The notes: generated by a model from the letters alone, not told the origin. Shown: positions 43,683 to 51,329, numbered from the stretch's first letter. The stretch is 51,329 nucleotides of DNA from Actinomycetota bacterium (GCA_016781105.1 JADDRA010000053.1:1-51329), one strand, 5' to 3'. Program-made: numbers and translations.

Positions 43683-44459
43683 ATGGGACGGGCGTCGTCG
43701 AGCAAGCGGACCAAGCGGGCGGCGAGGATGGCCCGAGCGGCCGGGCGGGGCGCCGGAGCGGGGGCGGGCAAGAACCTCGCCTGGCCCGTCGCCATGGCGG
43801 CCGTCGTCGTCCTCGGCGTGACCCTGGTCCTGCTCTCCCGGGGCGAGCGCGCCGAAGCCGCCGCCCCTCTGCTCACCGACCACTGGCACGCGGCCTACGG
43901 CGTCTCGGTCTGCGGGGAGTTCCAACCCCCGCTGGCCGACGCCGGTGAGGACACCAGCGGCATCCACACCCACCAGGACGGCCTCATCCACATCCACCCG
44001 TTCTCCACCCGCTACACCGGTGACGGTGCCACCCTCGGGGCCTTCGCCGAGCAGGTGGGCATGAACCTCGAGGACGACCGCCTGCAGCTGCCCGGTGGCG
44101 AGGTGCACGCCAACGACAATGGTCAGTGCGACGGGAAGCCGGCCGTGGTCCAGGTCAAGGTGTGGCAGGGGGTCGGCGACGAGGGCCGGCTGCTCGAGTC
44201 GGACTTCGCCGACTACGCCCTGCCCAACGGCAGCCTGGTGACCATCGCCTTCGCTCCGGTGGGTGCCGACCTGCCCCTGCCCCTCTCGGCCGGCACCGTC
44301 CCCCAGGACCTGCCCGGCGCCGCGCCGGTTGGGGGCCAGGGTCGCCCCCGCGCCGAGCCGGAGGCCGAGGCCGGGTCCACCACGACGACCCCTCCCCAGG
44401 ACCCGCCTCCTAGCGCTCCCAGCACGACCAGCGCTCCCAGCACGACCGGCGCTCCGTGA
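43683..44459 (+). CDS. Membrane-anchored protein with a histidine-rich exported domain
   Basis: 258 residues. A very basic N-terminus (SSSKRTKRAARMARAAGRG), one helix (WPVAMAAVVVLGVTLVLLS), then an exported domain with TDHWHAAYGVSVCGEFQPPL and GIHTHQDGLIHIHPFSTRY: six histidines in about 60 residues plus two Cys (VCGEF and GQCDGK) that could form a disulfide. The tail is Pro/Ser/Thr-rich with an 18-base tandem repeat (SAPSTT twice). HxH spacing suggests metal binding. No named family recognised. Its stop overlaps the nucleotidyltransferase start (GTGA), tying it to surface-sugar synthesis. Confidence 0.75.
   Translation: MGRASSSKRTKRAARMARAAGRGAGAGAGKNLAWPVAMAAVVVLGVTLVLLSRGERAEAAAPLLTDHWHAAYGVSVCGEFQPPLADAGEDTSGIHTHQDGLIHIHPFSTRYTGDGATLGAFAEQVGMNLEDDRLQLPGGEVHANDNGQCDGKPAVVQVKVWQGVGDEGRLLESDFADYALPNGSLVTIAFAPVGADLPLPLSAGTVPQDLPGAAPVGGQGRPRAEPEAEAGSTTTTPPQDPPPSAPSTTSAPSTTGAP
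44414..44449 (+). repeat. 18-bp tandem repeat in the C-terminal tail
   Basis: AGCGCTCCCAGCACGACC occurs twice in direct succession and the start of a third copy follows. It encodes SAPSTT units of the exported Ser/Thr/Pro tail. Confidence 0.8.
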
Positions 44460-45487
44460 GGGCCGTCGTCCTCGTCGGCGGGCTGGGCACCCGCCTGCGC
44501 CCCCTCACCCTGCGCACCCCCAAGCAGATGCTGCCCGTCGCCGGCCGGCCCATGATCGAGTGGGTGGTCGAGCACCTGGCCGGCCACGGTGTCGACGAGG
44601 TCGTGCTGTCCCTCGGCTACCGGCCCGACGCGTTCCGGCGGGCCTACCCCGATGCCACCTGCGCCGGCGTCCGGCTGGTCTACGCGGTGGAGGACGAGCC
44701 GCTCGACACCGCCGGCGCCATCCGCTTCGCCGCCGGGGCGGCCGGGATCGACGAGCGCTTCCTCGTCGTCAACGGCGACATCCTGAGCGACCTCGACGTG
44801 TCCGCCCTGCTGGCCTTCCACGCCGACGCCCACGAGCAGGCCGGCGCCCTGGCCACCATCGGCCTCGTCCCTGTCGAGGACCCCTCGGCCTACGGCGTGG
44901 TCACCACCGACGGAGAGGGGAAGGTGCAGGCCTTCGTGGAGAAGCCGGCCCCGGGCGAGGCTGCCTCCCACGACATCAACGCCGGCTGCTACGTGCTCGA
45001 GCCCGAGGTGCTGGACCGCATCCCCGGCACGGGGCGGGTCAACATCGAGCGGGAGACCTTCCCTGCGCTGGTGGCCGAGGGCCGGCTGTGGGCCCTGAGC
45101 CAGCACGGGTGGTGGGTCGACGTGGGCACCCCCGAGCGCTACCTCCAGGCCTCGCTCGAGCTGCTCGACAAGGGTGCCGGCCAGGGTGAGGCCGGGCTCG
45201 TCGATCACAGCGCCGTGGTCGCCTCCAGCGCCGTCGTCACCCGCTCGGTCCTCGGACCGGGCTGTCGCATCGGGCGTAACGCCCGGGTGCGCGACTCGGT
45301 GGTGTTCTCCCGGGCCGTGGTGGGCAACGGGGCCACGATCAGCGGGTCGATCGTGGGTGCCAGCGCGGTGGTGGGCGACGCGGCCAGCGTCTCGGGGCTG
45401 TCGGTGCTCGGCAACGAGGTGGAGGTCGACGGCGGGGCCACGCTGGAGGCGGCGGTGCTGCCCGATCCCGGGACCTGGCCGGCCTGA
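44456..45487 (+). CDS. Sugar nucleotidyltransferase with left-handed beta-helix end (mannose-1-P guanylyltransferase-like)
   Basis: 343 residues. N-terminal nucleotidyltransferase: MRAVVLVGGLGTRLRPLTLR with TPKQMLPVAGRPMIEWV, VNGDILSDLDVSALLAF (metal Asp), YGVVTTDGEGKVQAFVEKPA, and WWVDVGTPERYLQASLELL. From about 245, hexapeptide-type repeats (VVASSAVVTRSVLGPGCRIG, then RNARVRDSVVFSRAVVGNG) form a short beta-helix. This layout is typical of actinobacterial ManB/RmlA2-type enzymes making GDP-mannose; a glucose-1-phosphate enzyme is possible. Start GTG overlaps the upstream gene. Confidence 0.9.
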   Translation: MRAVVLVGGLGTRLRPLTLRTPKQMLPVAGRPMIEWVVEHLAGHGVDEVVLSLGYRPDAFRRAYPDATCAGVRLVYAVEDEPLDTAGAIRFAAGAAGIDERFLVVNGDILSDLDVSALLAFHADAHEQAGALATIGLVPVEDPSAYGVVTTDGEGKVQAFVEKPAPGEAASHDINAGCYVLEPEVLDRIPGTGRVNIERETFPALVAEGRLWALSQHGWWVDVGTPERYLQASLELLDKGAGQGEAGLVDHSAVVASSAVVTRSVLGPGCRIGRNARVRDSVVFSRAVVGNGATISGSIVGASAVVGDAASVSGLSVLGNEVEVDGGATLEAAVLPDPGTWPA

Positions 45488-45497
45488 GGGTGCACCC

Positions 45498-46448
45498 GTG
45501 AGGGCGGTGGTGACCGGTGGCGCCGGGTTCATCGGCTCGACGCTGGTCGACCGGTTGCTGGCCGAGGGTCACGCCGTCGACGTGGTCGACGACCTCTCGA
45601 CCGGGTCGTTGGCCAACCTGGCCGACGCCCGGGCCGACCGCGGCCACGAGCTGAGCGTCCACCAGCTCGACATCCGCTCCCCCGAGGTGGTCGACCTCCT
45701 GGCCCGCCGCCGCCCCGAGGTGGTGTTCCACCTGGCCGCCCAGGCCGACGTGCGCGTGTCGGTGGCCCGCCCCGCCTTCGACGCCGAGGTCAACGTGCTC
45801 GGCAGCATCAACGTGCTCGAAGGGGCCCGGGCCGCCGGCGCCCGCAAGGTGGTCTTCGCCTCGAGCGGGGGCACCATCTACGGCGACCCCGACCCCGCCG
45901 ACCTCCCCGTCACCGAGTCCCACCCGCAACAACCCATCTCGCCCTACGGCGTGGCCAAGAAGGTGGTGGGCGACTACCTCCACGCCTACCGGGTGCTCCA
46001 CGACCTGGAGTTCACCGCGCTGGCCCTGGCCAACGTGTACGGCCCCCGCCAGGACCCCCACGGCGAGGCCGGCGTGGTCGCCATCTTCGCCGGCAAGCTG
46101 CTCGCCGGCGGACCCTGCACCATCTTCGGCGACGGCAGCCAGACGCGTGACTTCGTGTACGTCGACGACGTGGTCGACGCCTTTGTACGGGCGGCGTCCC
46201 GGGGCAGCGGCGTGCTGTGCAACATCGGCACCGCGACCGAGACCTCGGTGCTCGACCTCTACCGGGTCATGGCCGCCGCCGCCGGGCGCGAGGAGCTCGC
46301 CCCGGTCCTCGCCCCGGCCCGCCCCGGAGAGCTGGCCCGCTCCGCCCTGGACCCGGCCCGGGCCCGCCTGCACCTGGGCTGGGCTCCCTGGACGACCCTC
46401 GAGGACGGGGCTCGGGCCGTCCTGCGCTGGTTCGCCGACCGCACCTGA
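45498..46448 (+). CDS. NAD-dependent sugar-nucleotide epimerase, GalE-like
   Basis: 316 residues, extended SDR. AVVTGGAGFIGSTLVDRLLA; VFHLAAQADVRVSVARPAFD; VFASSGGTIYGDPDPADLPV; catalytic YGVAKKVVGDYLHAYR; LANVYGPRQDPHGEAGVVAI; and GDGSQTRDFVYVDDVVDAFV. It is most like UDP-glucose or UDP-N-acetylglucosamine 4-epimerases of polysaccharide clusters, with Ser replaced by Gly-Gly before the catalytic Thr region. It gives UDP-galactose or a similar donor for the surface glycan. GTG 45498 lies ten bases after the nucleotidyltransferase stop. A 14-base duplication spans its stop codon. Confidence 0.92.
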   Translation: MRAVVTGGAGFIGSTLVDRLLAEGHAVDVVDDLSTGSLANLADARADRGHELSVHQLDIRSPEVVDLLARRRPEVVFHLAAQADVRVSVARPAFDAEVNVLGSINVLEGARAAGARKVVFASSGGTIYGDPDPADLPVTESHPQQPISPYGVAKKVVGDYLHAYRVLHDLEFTALALANVYGPRQDPHGEAGVVAIFAGKLLAGGPCTIFGDGSQTRDFVYVDDVVDAFVRAASRGSGVLCNIGTATETSVLDLYRVMAAAAGREELAPVLAPARPGELARSALDPARARLHLGWAPWTTLEDGARAVLRWFADRT

Positions 46449-46470
46449 GCGGGCACACCTGAGCGGGCAC
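46443..46470. repeat. 14-bp tandem duplication over the epimerase stop codon
   Basis: ACCTGAGCGGGCAC is present twice in direct succession; the first copy contains the TGA stop. Probably a recent slip. Nothing else was seen in the short gap to cofE. Confidence 0.75.
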
Positions 46471-46491
46471 TCGGGCGCCGGCGTCGAAACC

Positions 46492-47208
46492 TCAGCGGAA
46501 CAGGTCCTCGGCGGGAGGGCGCACCAGCTCGGCCCGCACCGACGCCTCCCGCAGCCACGCCGGGTCGACGCCCCGGATCACGGCCACGGGCACCCCGGCG
46601 GCCTTGCCCATGACCAGCTCGGCGGCCGCCGCCAGCTCGTCGGCCAGGGCCACCTCGGTCACCTCCAGGGTGCGGCCCAGGGCGTCGGCGCAGCCCCGCA
46701 GGTCGACCAGGGCGGCGACGCCGGCGCAGCCCAGGGCCACGTCGACGGCCCCCCGCCGCCACGGTCGGCCGAAGGTGTCGGACACCACCACGCCGGCCTC
46801 GACGCCGGCCCGGGCCCGCAGGCCGTCGCGGATGCGCCGGGCCGAGCGGTCGGCGTCGAGGGGCAGGAGGGCGGCCCGTCCCCGAGCCACGTTGGACAGG
46901 TCGACCCCGGCGTTGGCGCACACGAAGCCGTGCGCGGTCTCGGTGATGAGCAGCTCGCCCCGTCGCCGCAGCACCCGCACGGCCTCGGACTCGACCAGCC
47001 GGCGCCGGGAGGCGGCGTCACCGGGGTCGAGGTCGACCACGCGGCACTCGGCCTTGGACACCACCTTCTGGGTGACGACCACCACGTCCCCGTCGGCCAG
47101 TCCCGGCCCTCCCTCGTGCCCACACGCGGCGGTGATGAGGGCGGCCAGGACGTCGCCGGGGCGCACCTCGGGCAACCCCACCACCGGGTGGATCGCCAGC
47201 GCCCCCAC
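46492..47208 (-). CDS. cofE: Coenzyme F420:L-glutamate ligase
   Basis: 238 residues. It adds glutamates to F420-0 with GTP. Motifs: [14 protein letters not shown] at the start, [40 protein letters not shown] with the conserved N, and [20 protein letters not shown], the nucleotide/metal site. The length equals archaeal CofE; the nitroreductase-like second domain of mycobacterial FbiB is absent. GTG 47208 is chosen because the family begins at [10 protein letters not shown]; the track start at 47331 lies inside cofD. It follows cofD by seven bases. Confidence 0.93.
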   Translation of the reverse strand: MGALAIHPVVGLPEVRPGDVLAALITAACGHEGGPGLADGDVVVVTQKVVSKAECRVVDLDPGDAASRRRLVESEAVRVLRRRGELLITETAHGFVCANAGVDLSNVARGRAALLPLDADRSARRIRDGLRARAGVEAGVVVSDTFGRPWRRGAVDVALGCAGVAALVDLRGCADALGRTLEVTEVALADELAAAAELVMGKAAGVPVAVIRGVDPAWLREASVRAELVRPPAEDLFR

Positions 47209-47215
47209 TTCGTGC

Positions 47216-48163
47216 TCAGGCGACCAGGGTGGTGCGGGCCAGGGCGGCGGCCTCCGCCGGCCCGGACATGACCGTGGGGGCGACGACGGGGCGCACGCCG
47301 GCCGCCTCCACGTCGCCGGCGAGGGCGGCATCGGCCTGGTCGAGCACCAGGGTGCCGGCCACCGCGGTGTAGAGGCGGGCCACGCCCACCACCGACGCCT
47401 CGTGGCCCAGGCCCCGCAGCAGTCGGTCGGCCGGTCCCCGCAGGGCGGCGCCGGCGACGATCGGGGACACGGCCACCACGTCGGCCCGCCGGGCCGCCAG
47501 GGCCTCGGACACGCCGGGCACGGCCACCACCGGGCCGATGGACACGATGGGGTTGGACGGGGCGATCACCACCCGCTCGGCCTCGGCCAGGGCGTCGAGC
47601 ACCCCGGGGCCGGGGTGGGAGCGATCCGCTCCGGCGAAGCGCACGGCCGACACGGCCTCGTCGTGGCGCCGGTGCACGAAGTACTCCTGGAAGCCGATCT
47701 CGCCCTCCTCGGCCACCGTCAACCGGGTCTCGACCGGGTCCTCGGTCATGGGCAGGAGCCGGGGGCCCACGCCCCACGCCCGGGTCACCTCGGCGGTCAC
47801 CCGGGCCAGCCCGGCGCCCTCGGCCAGGCGGGCGGTGCGGTAGAGGTGCGTGGCCAGGTCGGCGTCGCCCAGGCGGAACCAGGTGGTACCCGCCACCGAT
47901 CCGGCGGGGGCGACGGGCGTGTAACGCGCCAGGGCCTCGACGGCCCGCCACGTCTCCCCGGCCAGGCCCCACCCCCGCTCGGCGTCGACGGCGCCGGCCA
48001 GGGTGTAGGTGACCGTGTCGAGGTCGGGGCAGATCCGCAGGCCGTGCAGCCAGACGTCGTCGGCGGTGTTGACCACGGCGGTAATGTCGTCGGGAGGGAC
48101 GACCTGGACCAGGCCGGCGAGGTAGCGGGCCGCGCCCACCCCCCCGGCCAGGACGGTTATCAC
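47216..48163 (-). CDS. cofD: 2-phospho-L-lactate/phosphoenolpyruvyl transferase of F420 synthesis
   Basis: 315 residues, CofD/FbiA family. [80 protein letters not shown]; and [20 protein letters not shown] are the family blocks. It transfers the phospho-lactyl or phosphoenolpyruvyl group to the deazaflavin Fo. GTG 48163 overlaps the stop of the upstream glycosyltransferase (GTGA). CofC and CofGH, needed for the rest of the pathway, are not in the window. Confidence 0.94.
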   Translation of the reverse strand: MITVLAGGVGAARYLAGLVQVVPPDDITAVVNTADDVWLHGLRICPDLDTVTYTLAGAVDAERGWGLAGETWRAVEALARYTPVAPAGSVAGTTWFRLGDADLATHLYRTARLAEGAGLARVTAEVTRAWGVGPRLLPMTEDPVETRLTVAEEGEIGFQEYFVHRRHDEAVSAVRFAGADRSHPGPGVLDALAEAERVVIAPSNPIVSIGPVVAVPGVSEALAARRADVVAVSPIVAGAALRGPADRLLRGLGHEASVVGVARLYTAVAGTLVLDQADAALAGDVEAAGVRPVVAPTVMSGPAEAAALARTTLVA

Positions 48164-49290
48164 GAGGCGGCGGCCAGGACCCGGTCGTAGACCTCGACCT
48201 GGCGGCGGGCGCAGCGCTCCCAGGTGTGCCCGCCGGCCACGCCGGGGCCACCGGCCCGCAGCTTGGCCAGCTCGGGCCCGCCCCGCACCAGGGTCTCGAT
48301 GGCCTCGCCCAGACCGGCCTCGTCGCCGGGGCGCACGAGCAGGGCGGCGTCGCCCACGACCTCCTCCATGGCCGAGCCGCTGCTCGTCACCACCGCCGCC
48401 CCGCACGCCAGCGCCTCGAGCGCGGGCAGGCCGAAGCCCTCCTCCAGCGAGGGGTAGGCCACCGCCGCGGCCTGGCGGTACAGCGCGGGCAGCACCTCGT
48501 CGTCGACGTAGCCGAGCTGGACGACCCGGTCCCCCAGGGCGCTGGCGGCCACGGTGGCGTCGACCTCGGCGCCGCCCCAGCCCCGGTGCCCGGCGAGCAC
48601 GAGCTGCAGGTCGGGATGCGACGGGGCCAGGCGGGCCACGGCCCGCACCAGGGCGGGCACGTTCTTGCGGGGCTCGAGGGTGCCGGTGAAGGCCACGAAG
48701 GGTGGGCGCACGCCCAGGGCAGCCAGCCGCTCGAGGTCGCCGTCGTCCTCGGGTCCGAAGCGCCGGTGGTCGACCCCGTGAGTGATGACCTCCACCGGGG
48801 CCCGGGGCGAGAGCAGGTCGTGCAGGCGGGCGGCGGTGTGCTGGCTCACGCACACCAGGGTGTCGGCCCGCTCGGCGCTGGCCCGGATCATCTTGCGGAA
48901 GTAGACGACCTTGGCCCGCTCGTGCCACTCGGGATGGTCGAAGAAGGTGAGGTCATGGATCGTCACCACCGCGGGGACCCCGGCCCGCAGCGGCATCGTG
49001 TAGTGGGGACCGTGCCACAGGTCCCCCAGGCGCGAGGCCAGCGCCGGCGCCTGGGCCTGCTCCCAGACCAGCCGGGCCGGGCGACGACCGGGGGCGACGG
49101 CGTGGACGTGGGCAGCGGGGGCGGCCGCCTCCCAGCGCCGCCCGTCACCCACCGCGGCCACCAGCTCCAGGTCGACCTCGTCGGCGCCGGCCAGGGCCTC
49201 CACCAGGCGCAGCACGTAGATGCCGGCGCCCGCGGGCCGGGCGGGCACGGCCGACACGTCGAGCGCCACCCGGGCCCGGCGCTTGCTCAC
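48160..49290 (-). CDS. Glycosyltransferase family 4
   Basis: 376 residues, GT-B. VALDVSAVPARPAGAGIYVL at the acceptor side; WHGPHYTMPLRAGVPAVVTI; TGTLEPRKNVPALVRAVARL, the typical donor-domain start; LVLAGHRGWGGAEVDATVAA; and the EX7E block SLEEGFGLPALEALACGAAV. The motif FTGTLEPRKN is typical of mannosyl- and related transferases. It overlaps both its upstream GT4 partner and cofD, so an unusual glycosyltransferase-F420 transcript results. GTG start. Confidence 0.93.
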   Translation of the reverse strand: MSKRRARVALDVSAVPARPAGAGIYVLRLVEALAGADEVDLELVAAVGDGRRWEAAAPAAHVHAVAPGRRPARLVWEQAQAPALASRLGDLWHGPHYTMPLRAGVPAVVTIHDLTFFDHPEWHERAKVVYFRKMIRASAERADTLVCVSQHTAARLHDLLSPRAPVEVITHGVDHRRFGPEDDGDLERLAALGVRPPFVAFTGTLEPRKNVPALVRAVARLAPSHPDLQLVLAGHRGWGGAEVDATVAASALGDRVVQLGYVDDEVLPALYRQAAAVAYPSLEEGFGLPALEALACGAAVVTSSGSAMEEVVGDAALLVRPGDEAGLGEAIETLVRGGPELAKLRAGGPGVAGGHTWERCARRQVEVYDRVLAAAS

Positions 49291-50402
49291 CGGGCGCCTC
49301 CCGCGGCCGCGCCGGCGGCCCGGTAGGCGCGGGCGTGGGCGGCGGCGCTGGCTGACCAGGTGAACGACGACGCCCGCTGGCGGCCGGCCTCGACCAGGCG
49401 CCGGCGGTGGGCGGCCTCGGTGACCAGAGCGTCGAGGGCGCCGGCCAGGGCGTCGACGTCGCCCACGGGCACCACCGTCGCCGCCCCCCCACCCACCTCC
49501 ACGAGGGCCCCGGCGTCGCTGGTCACCACCGGGCAGCCCCGGGCCATGGCCTCGACCACCGGGAGTCCGAAGCCCTCGTAGCGGCTGGGCAGGGCGAGGG
49601 CCACGGCGGCACGGTACAGGGCGTCGAGGGTGACGTCATCGACGGATCCGAGGGCCACCACCCCCTCGGCGGAGAGGTCGAGCGGCGGTCCCCAGCCCCG
49701 GGCACCGGCCAGGACCAGGCCCAGCTCGGGGTGCGACCGGCGCAGGGCGGCGTGGGCGACCAACAGGTCGGCCACCCCCTTGCGGGGCTCCAGGGTGCCG
49801 GCGAACAACACGAACGGTGGACGCACACCCGGGGCCGGCGATGACGCCGGACGGGGCTCGGGCGGCTCCGGCGGGGTGGGGACGCCGACCCCGTGGGGGG
49901 CGACGTGCAGCCGGTCGGGGGGGAAGCCTTCGGCCACCAACTCGTCGCGCCCGTGAGCGGTGGGCACGACGACGGCCGCCGCCTCCTGGCGGGCCAGCTC
50001 GAGGCCCCGGCGGTGGAACGACACCCCCCGGGGCGTGAGGTGCTCGGGGTGGCGCAGGAACACCAGGTCGTGGACGGTCACCACCAGGGGGCGCTTCCCG
50101 GCCGGGGCCACGGCGAGGCTGGTGGCGTGCACGAGGTCGCCGGGGACCGGCAGGGCAGGCCGGCGCAGCCGGTGCCAGGCCTCGTAGCGCAGCGGCCCTC
50201 GAGGCCGGCCCAGGTCGACGTAGGCCGTGCCGCCGGCGGCGAGCGCCGGCGGTGGCGGCCCGGCGGCGAAGGCCACGACCTCGACCCCGGCCCCGGGCAG
50301 GGCCCGCACCAGGTGCTCGACGTAGCGGCCGATCCCCCCGGGCACGGGCTGGAGGAGCTGGCCGACGTGCACCGCCGCTCGCAGACCCCTCGCTCCCTCC
50401 AC
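49287..50402 (-). CDS. Glycosyltransferase family 4
   Basis: 371 residues, paralogue of the next gene. LLQPVPGGIGRYVEHLVRAL is the GT4 glycine-rich loop; LVVTVHDLVFLRHPEHLTPR; FAGTLEPRKGVADLLVAHAA; LVLAGARGWGPPLDLSAEGV; and PSRYEGFGLPVVEAMARGCP with the EX7E glutamates. GTG 50402 is chosen since GLRAAVHVG forms the first strand and a CATCAT box lies six bases upstream; GTG 50372 is an alternative. The track start at 50882 is an artefact. It heads the GT4-GT4-cofD-cofE operon. Confidence 0.92.
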   Translation of the reverse strand: MEGARGLRAAVHVGQLLQPVPGGIGRYVEHLVRALPGAGVEVVAFAAGPPPPALAAGGTAYVDLGRPRGPLRYEAWHRLRRPALPVPGDLVHATSLAVAPAGKRPLVVTVHDLVFLRHPEHLTPRGVSFHRRGLELARQEAAAVVVPTAHGRDELVAEGFPPDRLHVAPHGVGVPTPPEPPEPRPASSPAPGVRPPFVLFAGTLEPRKGVADLLVAHAALRRSHPELGLVLAGARGWGPPLDLSAEGVVALGSVDDVTLDALYRAAVALALPSRYEGFGLPVVEAMARGCPVVTSDAGALVEVGGGAATVVPVGDVDALAGALDALVTEAAHRRRLVEAGRQRASSFTWSASAAAHARAYRAAGAAAGGAR

Positions 50403-50485
50403 CCGCCGATGATGCCCGGCCGGGTCGCCCAGCGCTGGGGACGGCCCTTGGCCTGGTCGTGGCGGGGGGCCGCGAGGGTCACGGG

Positions 50486-50491
50486 TAGCCT
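50486..50491 (+). promoter_or_regulatory. -10 box of the partial membrane protein gene
   Basis: TAGCCT, six bases, GTG 50498, no Shine-Dalgarno. Supports this otherwise uncalled gene start. Confidence 0.45.
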
Positions 50492-50497
50492 CCGCTC

Positions 50498-51329
50498 GTG
50501 GTTCCCGCCGGCGCCGAGCCCCGCTCGACCCGCCGGCGGACCCCGATCCCCCGGGCGGTCTGGCTGGTGACCGGCGTGCACGTCCTCCTGCTGGCCGTCT
50601 ACAGCGTCCTCGTGCCCGCCTTCCGGGCCCCCGACGAGCTGCTCCACGTCGAACGGATTCGCCGCCTGGCAGCCGATGGCCCGGCTGGCGCTCCCCTCGC
50701 GGATCCCGCCGGGGAGGGGCCGGCGGTGGCCGCCGCCGTGCTCGGCGCGGCCACCTCCTCACCCGCCTACACCGCGGGAGCCCCGCCCGTCGGCATCGCC
50801 GAGGCCCTGCCCCCCGCCGAGCGGCCCAGCTTCGAGGACCTGGCCGACGCCCTCCCAGGCGACGCCCTGCCCGCCGAGGCACTCCCCGCCGAGGCCCTGC
50901 CCGCCGGGGCGACGGTCAGCACCGTCGCCGACCGGCCCCCCCTGGCCACCTGGCTGGGCGCCGCCGTCCTGACAGCCGCCGGCGCGGTCCTCCCGGGCTG
51001 GCCGTGGTCCTTCGACCGCACCGTCGCCCTCCTCCGCCTGGTCGACGTGGCCGTGGTGGCCACCCTTCCGATCCTGGCCTGGGCCACCGCGCGGCGCTTC
51101 GGGTGCCCACCTCGGGCCTCGCTGACCGCGGCCGTGGCCGTCATGGCCGTCCCCCAGCTCACCCACGTGGGCTCGGTGGTGGGCGACGACGCCCTGGTGC
51201 TGGCCCTGGCCGCCGTCGTGTTCCTCCTCGGCGCCCGGGTGGTCACCGGCGACCGCACCCGGCGCACGGCGGTGCTGGGCGGGCTGGCCTGCGGGCTGGC
51301 GCTCCTCGCCGGCGGGAGCGCCCTGGTGC
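50498..51329 (+). CDS. Polytopic membrane protein, N-terminal part (DUF2142/GT-C-like), cut by window end
   Basis: The ORF track misses this because it has no stop inside the window; translating from GTG 50498 gives 277 open codons. A basic N-terminus is followed by a helix (VWLVTGVHVLLLAVYSVLVP), then PAFRAPDELLHVERIRRLAA, a P-D-E-x-x-H motif like DUF2142/GT-C membrane transferases. A Pro/Ala-rich extracytoplasmic loop with near repeats (ALPAEALPAEALPAG), RPPLATWLGAAVL, and three further helices up to the end follow. A role in surface glycan transfer fits the neighbourhood but is inference. Confidence 0.75.
   Translation, partial: MVPAGAEPRSTRRRTPIPRAVWLVTGVHVLLLAVYSVLVPAFRAPDELLHVERIRRLAADGPAGAPLADPAGEGPAVAAAVLGAATSSPAYTAGAPPVGIAEALPPAERPSFEDLADALPGDALPAEALPAEALPAGATVSTVADRPPLATWLGAAVLTAAGAVLPGWPWSFDRTVALLRLVDVAVVATLPILAWATARRFGCPPRASLTAAVAVMAVPQLTHVGSVVGDDALVLALAAVVFLLGARVVTGDRTRRTAVLGGLACGLALLAGGSALV

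Noticed and set aside
3401-51329. Prophage, integrative element or antiviral defence island
   Set aside because: No integrase, transposase, phage structural, restriction or toxin-antitoxin gene is intact. Only the DUF559 remnant hints at accessory DNA, and base composition looks even throughout.

Overview
The window is about 51 kb of very GC-rich, densely packed bacterial DNA. It reads as a chromosome segment from a high-GC actinobacterium, most likely of the Acidimicrobiia type. The reasons are an actinobacterial-style respiratory cluster (diheme QcrC, three-helix Rieske QcrA, extended QcrB, four-helix CtaF, Caa3-type CtaG), an inositol-1-phosphate synthase next to a PadR regulator and a DUF5318 gene (neighbours that also sit together in mycobacteria), coenzyme F420 genes, an LCP cell-wall ligase, and many leaderless genes with a TAnnnT -10 box 6-10 nt before the start codon. 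No plasmid, phage, transposon, CRISPR, tRNA or rRNA was seen. Taxonomy is inference.

Layout. 1-1.3 kb (-): two membrane proteins, the first cut by the window edge, and DUF5318. 1.32-1.6 kb: three 91-bp tandem repeats and the padR promoter. 1.6-3.3 kb (+): padR-ino1. 3.4-7.8 kb (-): an operon with a GT4-like transferase, HldE (heptose-7-P kinase/adenylyltransferase), a GT2 and a GT9 heptosyltransferase-like enzyme. 7.8-8.25 kb: a frameshifted marR. 8.3-11.2 kb (+): DrrAB-type exporter, a one-TM protein and a DUF421 protein. 11.2-15.1 kb (-): ctaG, a thiolase-fold protein without its catalytic residues, and a membrane metallophosphoesterase-like protein. 15.15-19.6 kb (+): ctaE-qcrC-qcrA-qcrB and a VOC protein. 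19.6-22.5 kb (-): ctaC-ctaD-ctaF. 22.6-25.2 kb (+): a MerR regulator and a histidine-containing polytopic membrane protein. 25.2-31.3 kb: GDT1-type transporter, RNA uracil methyltransferase, GST-like reductase, a frameshifted haem-oxygenase-like gene overlapping a CDGSH gene, small membrane and hypothetical genes, and a rhodanese-MoeB fusion. 31.3-33.7 kb: a DUF559 gene remnant, an LpdA-like flavoprotein and PsiE. 33.7-37.2 kb: biotin-dependent carboxylase alpha subunit, divergent birA, and a class IV aminotransferase. 37.3-46.4 kb (+): LCP protein and a cell-surface glycan block (GT39, UDP-glucose dehydrogenase, UDP-glucuronate decarboxylase, GT2, His-rich secreted protein, sugar nucleotidyltransferase, epimerase). 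46.5-50.4 kb (-): two GT4 enzymes followed by cofD-cofE. 50.5 kb-end (+): a partial polytopic membrane protein absent from the supplied ORF track.

How the genes work together. The qcr and cta genes would make the bcc-aa3 respiratory supercomplex. The glycosyltransferase and sugar-nucleotide genes point to a complex surface glycan containing heptose-like and xylose or glucuronate units, attached to the wall by LCP chemistry. Ino1 supplies inositol. Within operons nearly every junction is a 1-4 nt ATGA, GTGA or TGATG overlap, so translational coupling is the rule. Operon heads mostly lack a Shine-Dalgarno sequence and carry the leaderless signature instead. Several frameshifts (marR, the haem-oxygenase-like gene, a DUF559 remnant and possibly CDGSH) suggest either local gene decay or assembly errors; sequence alone cannot tell these apart.
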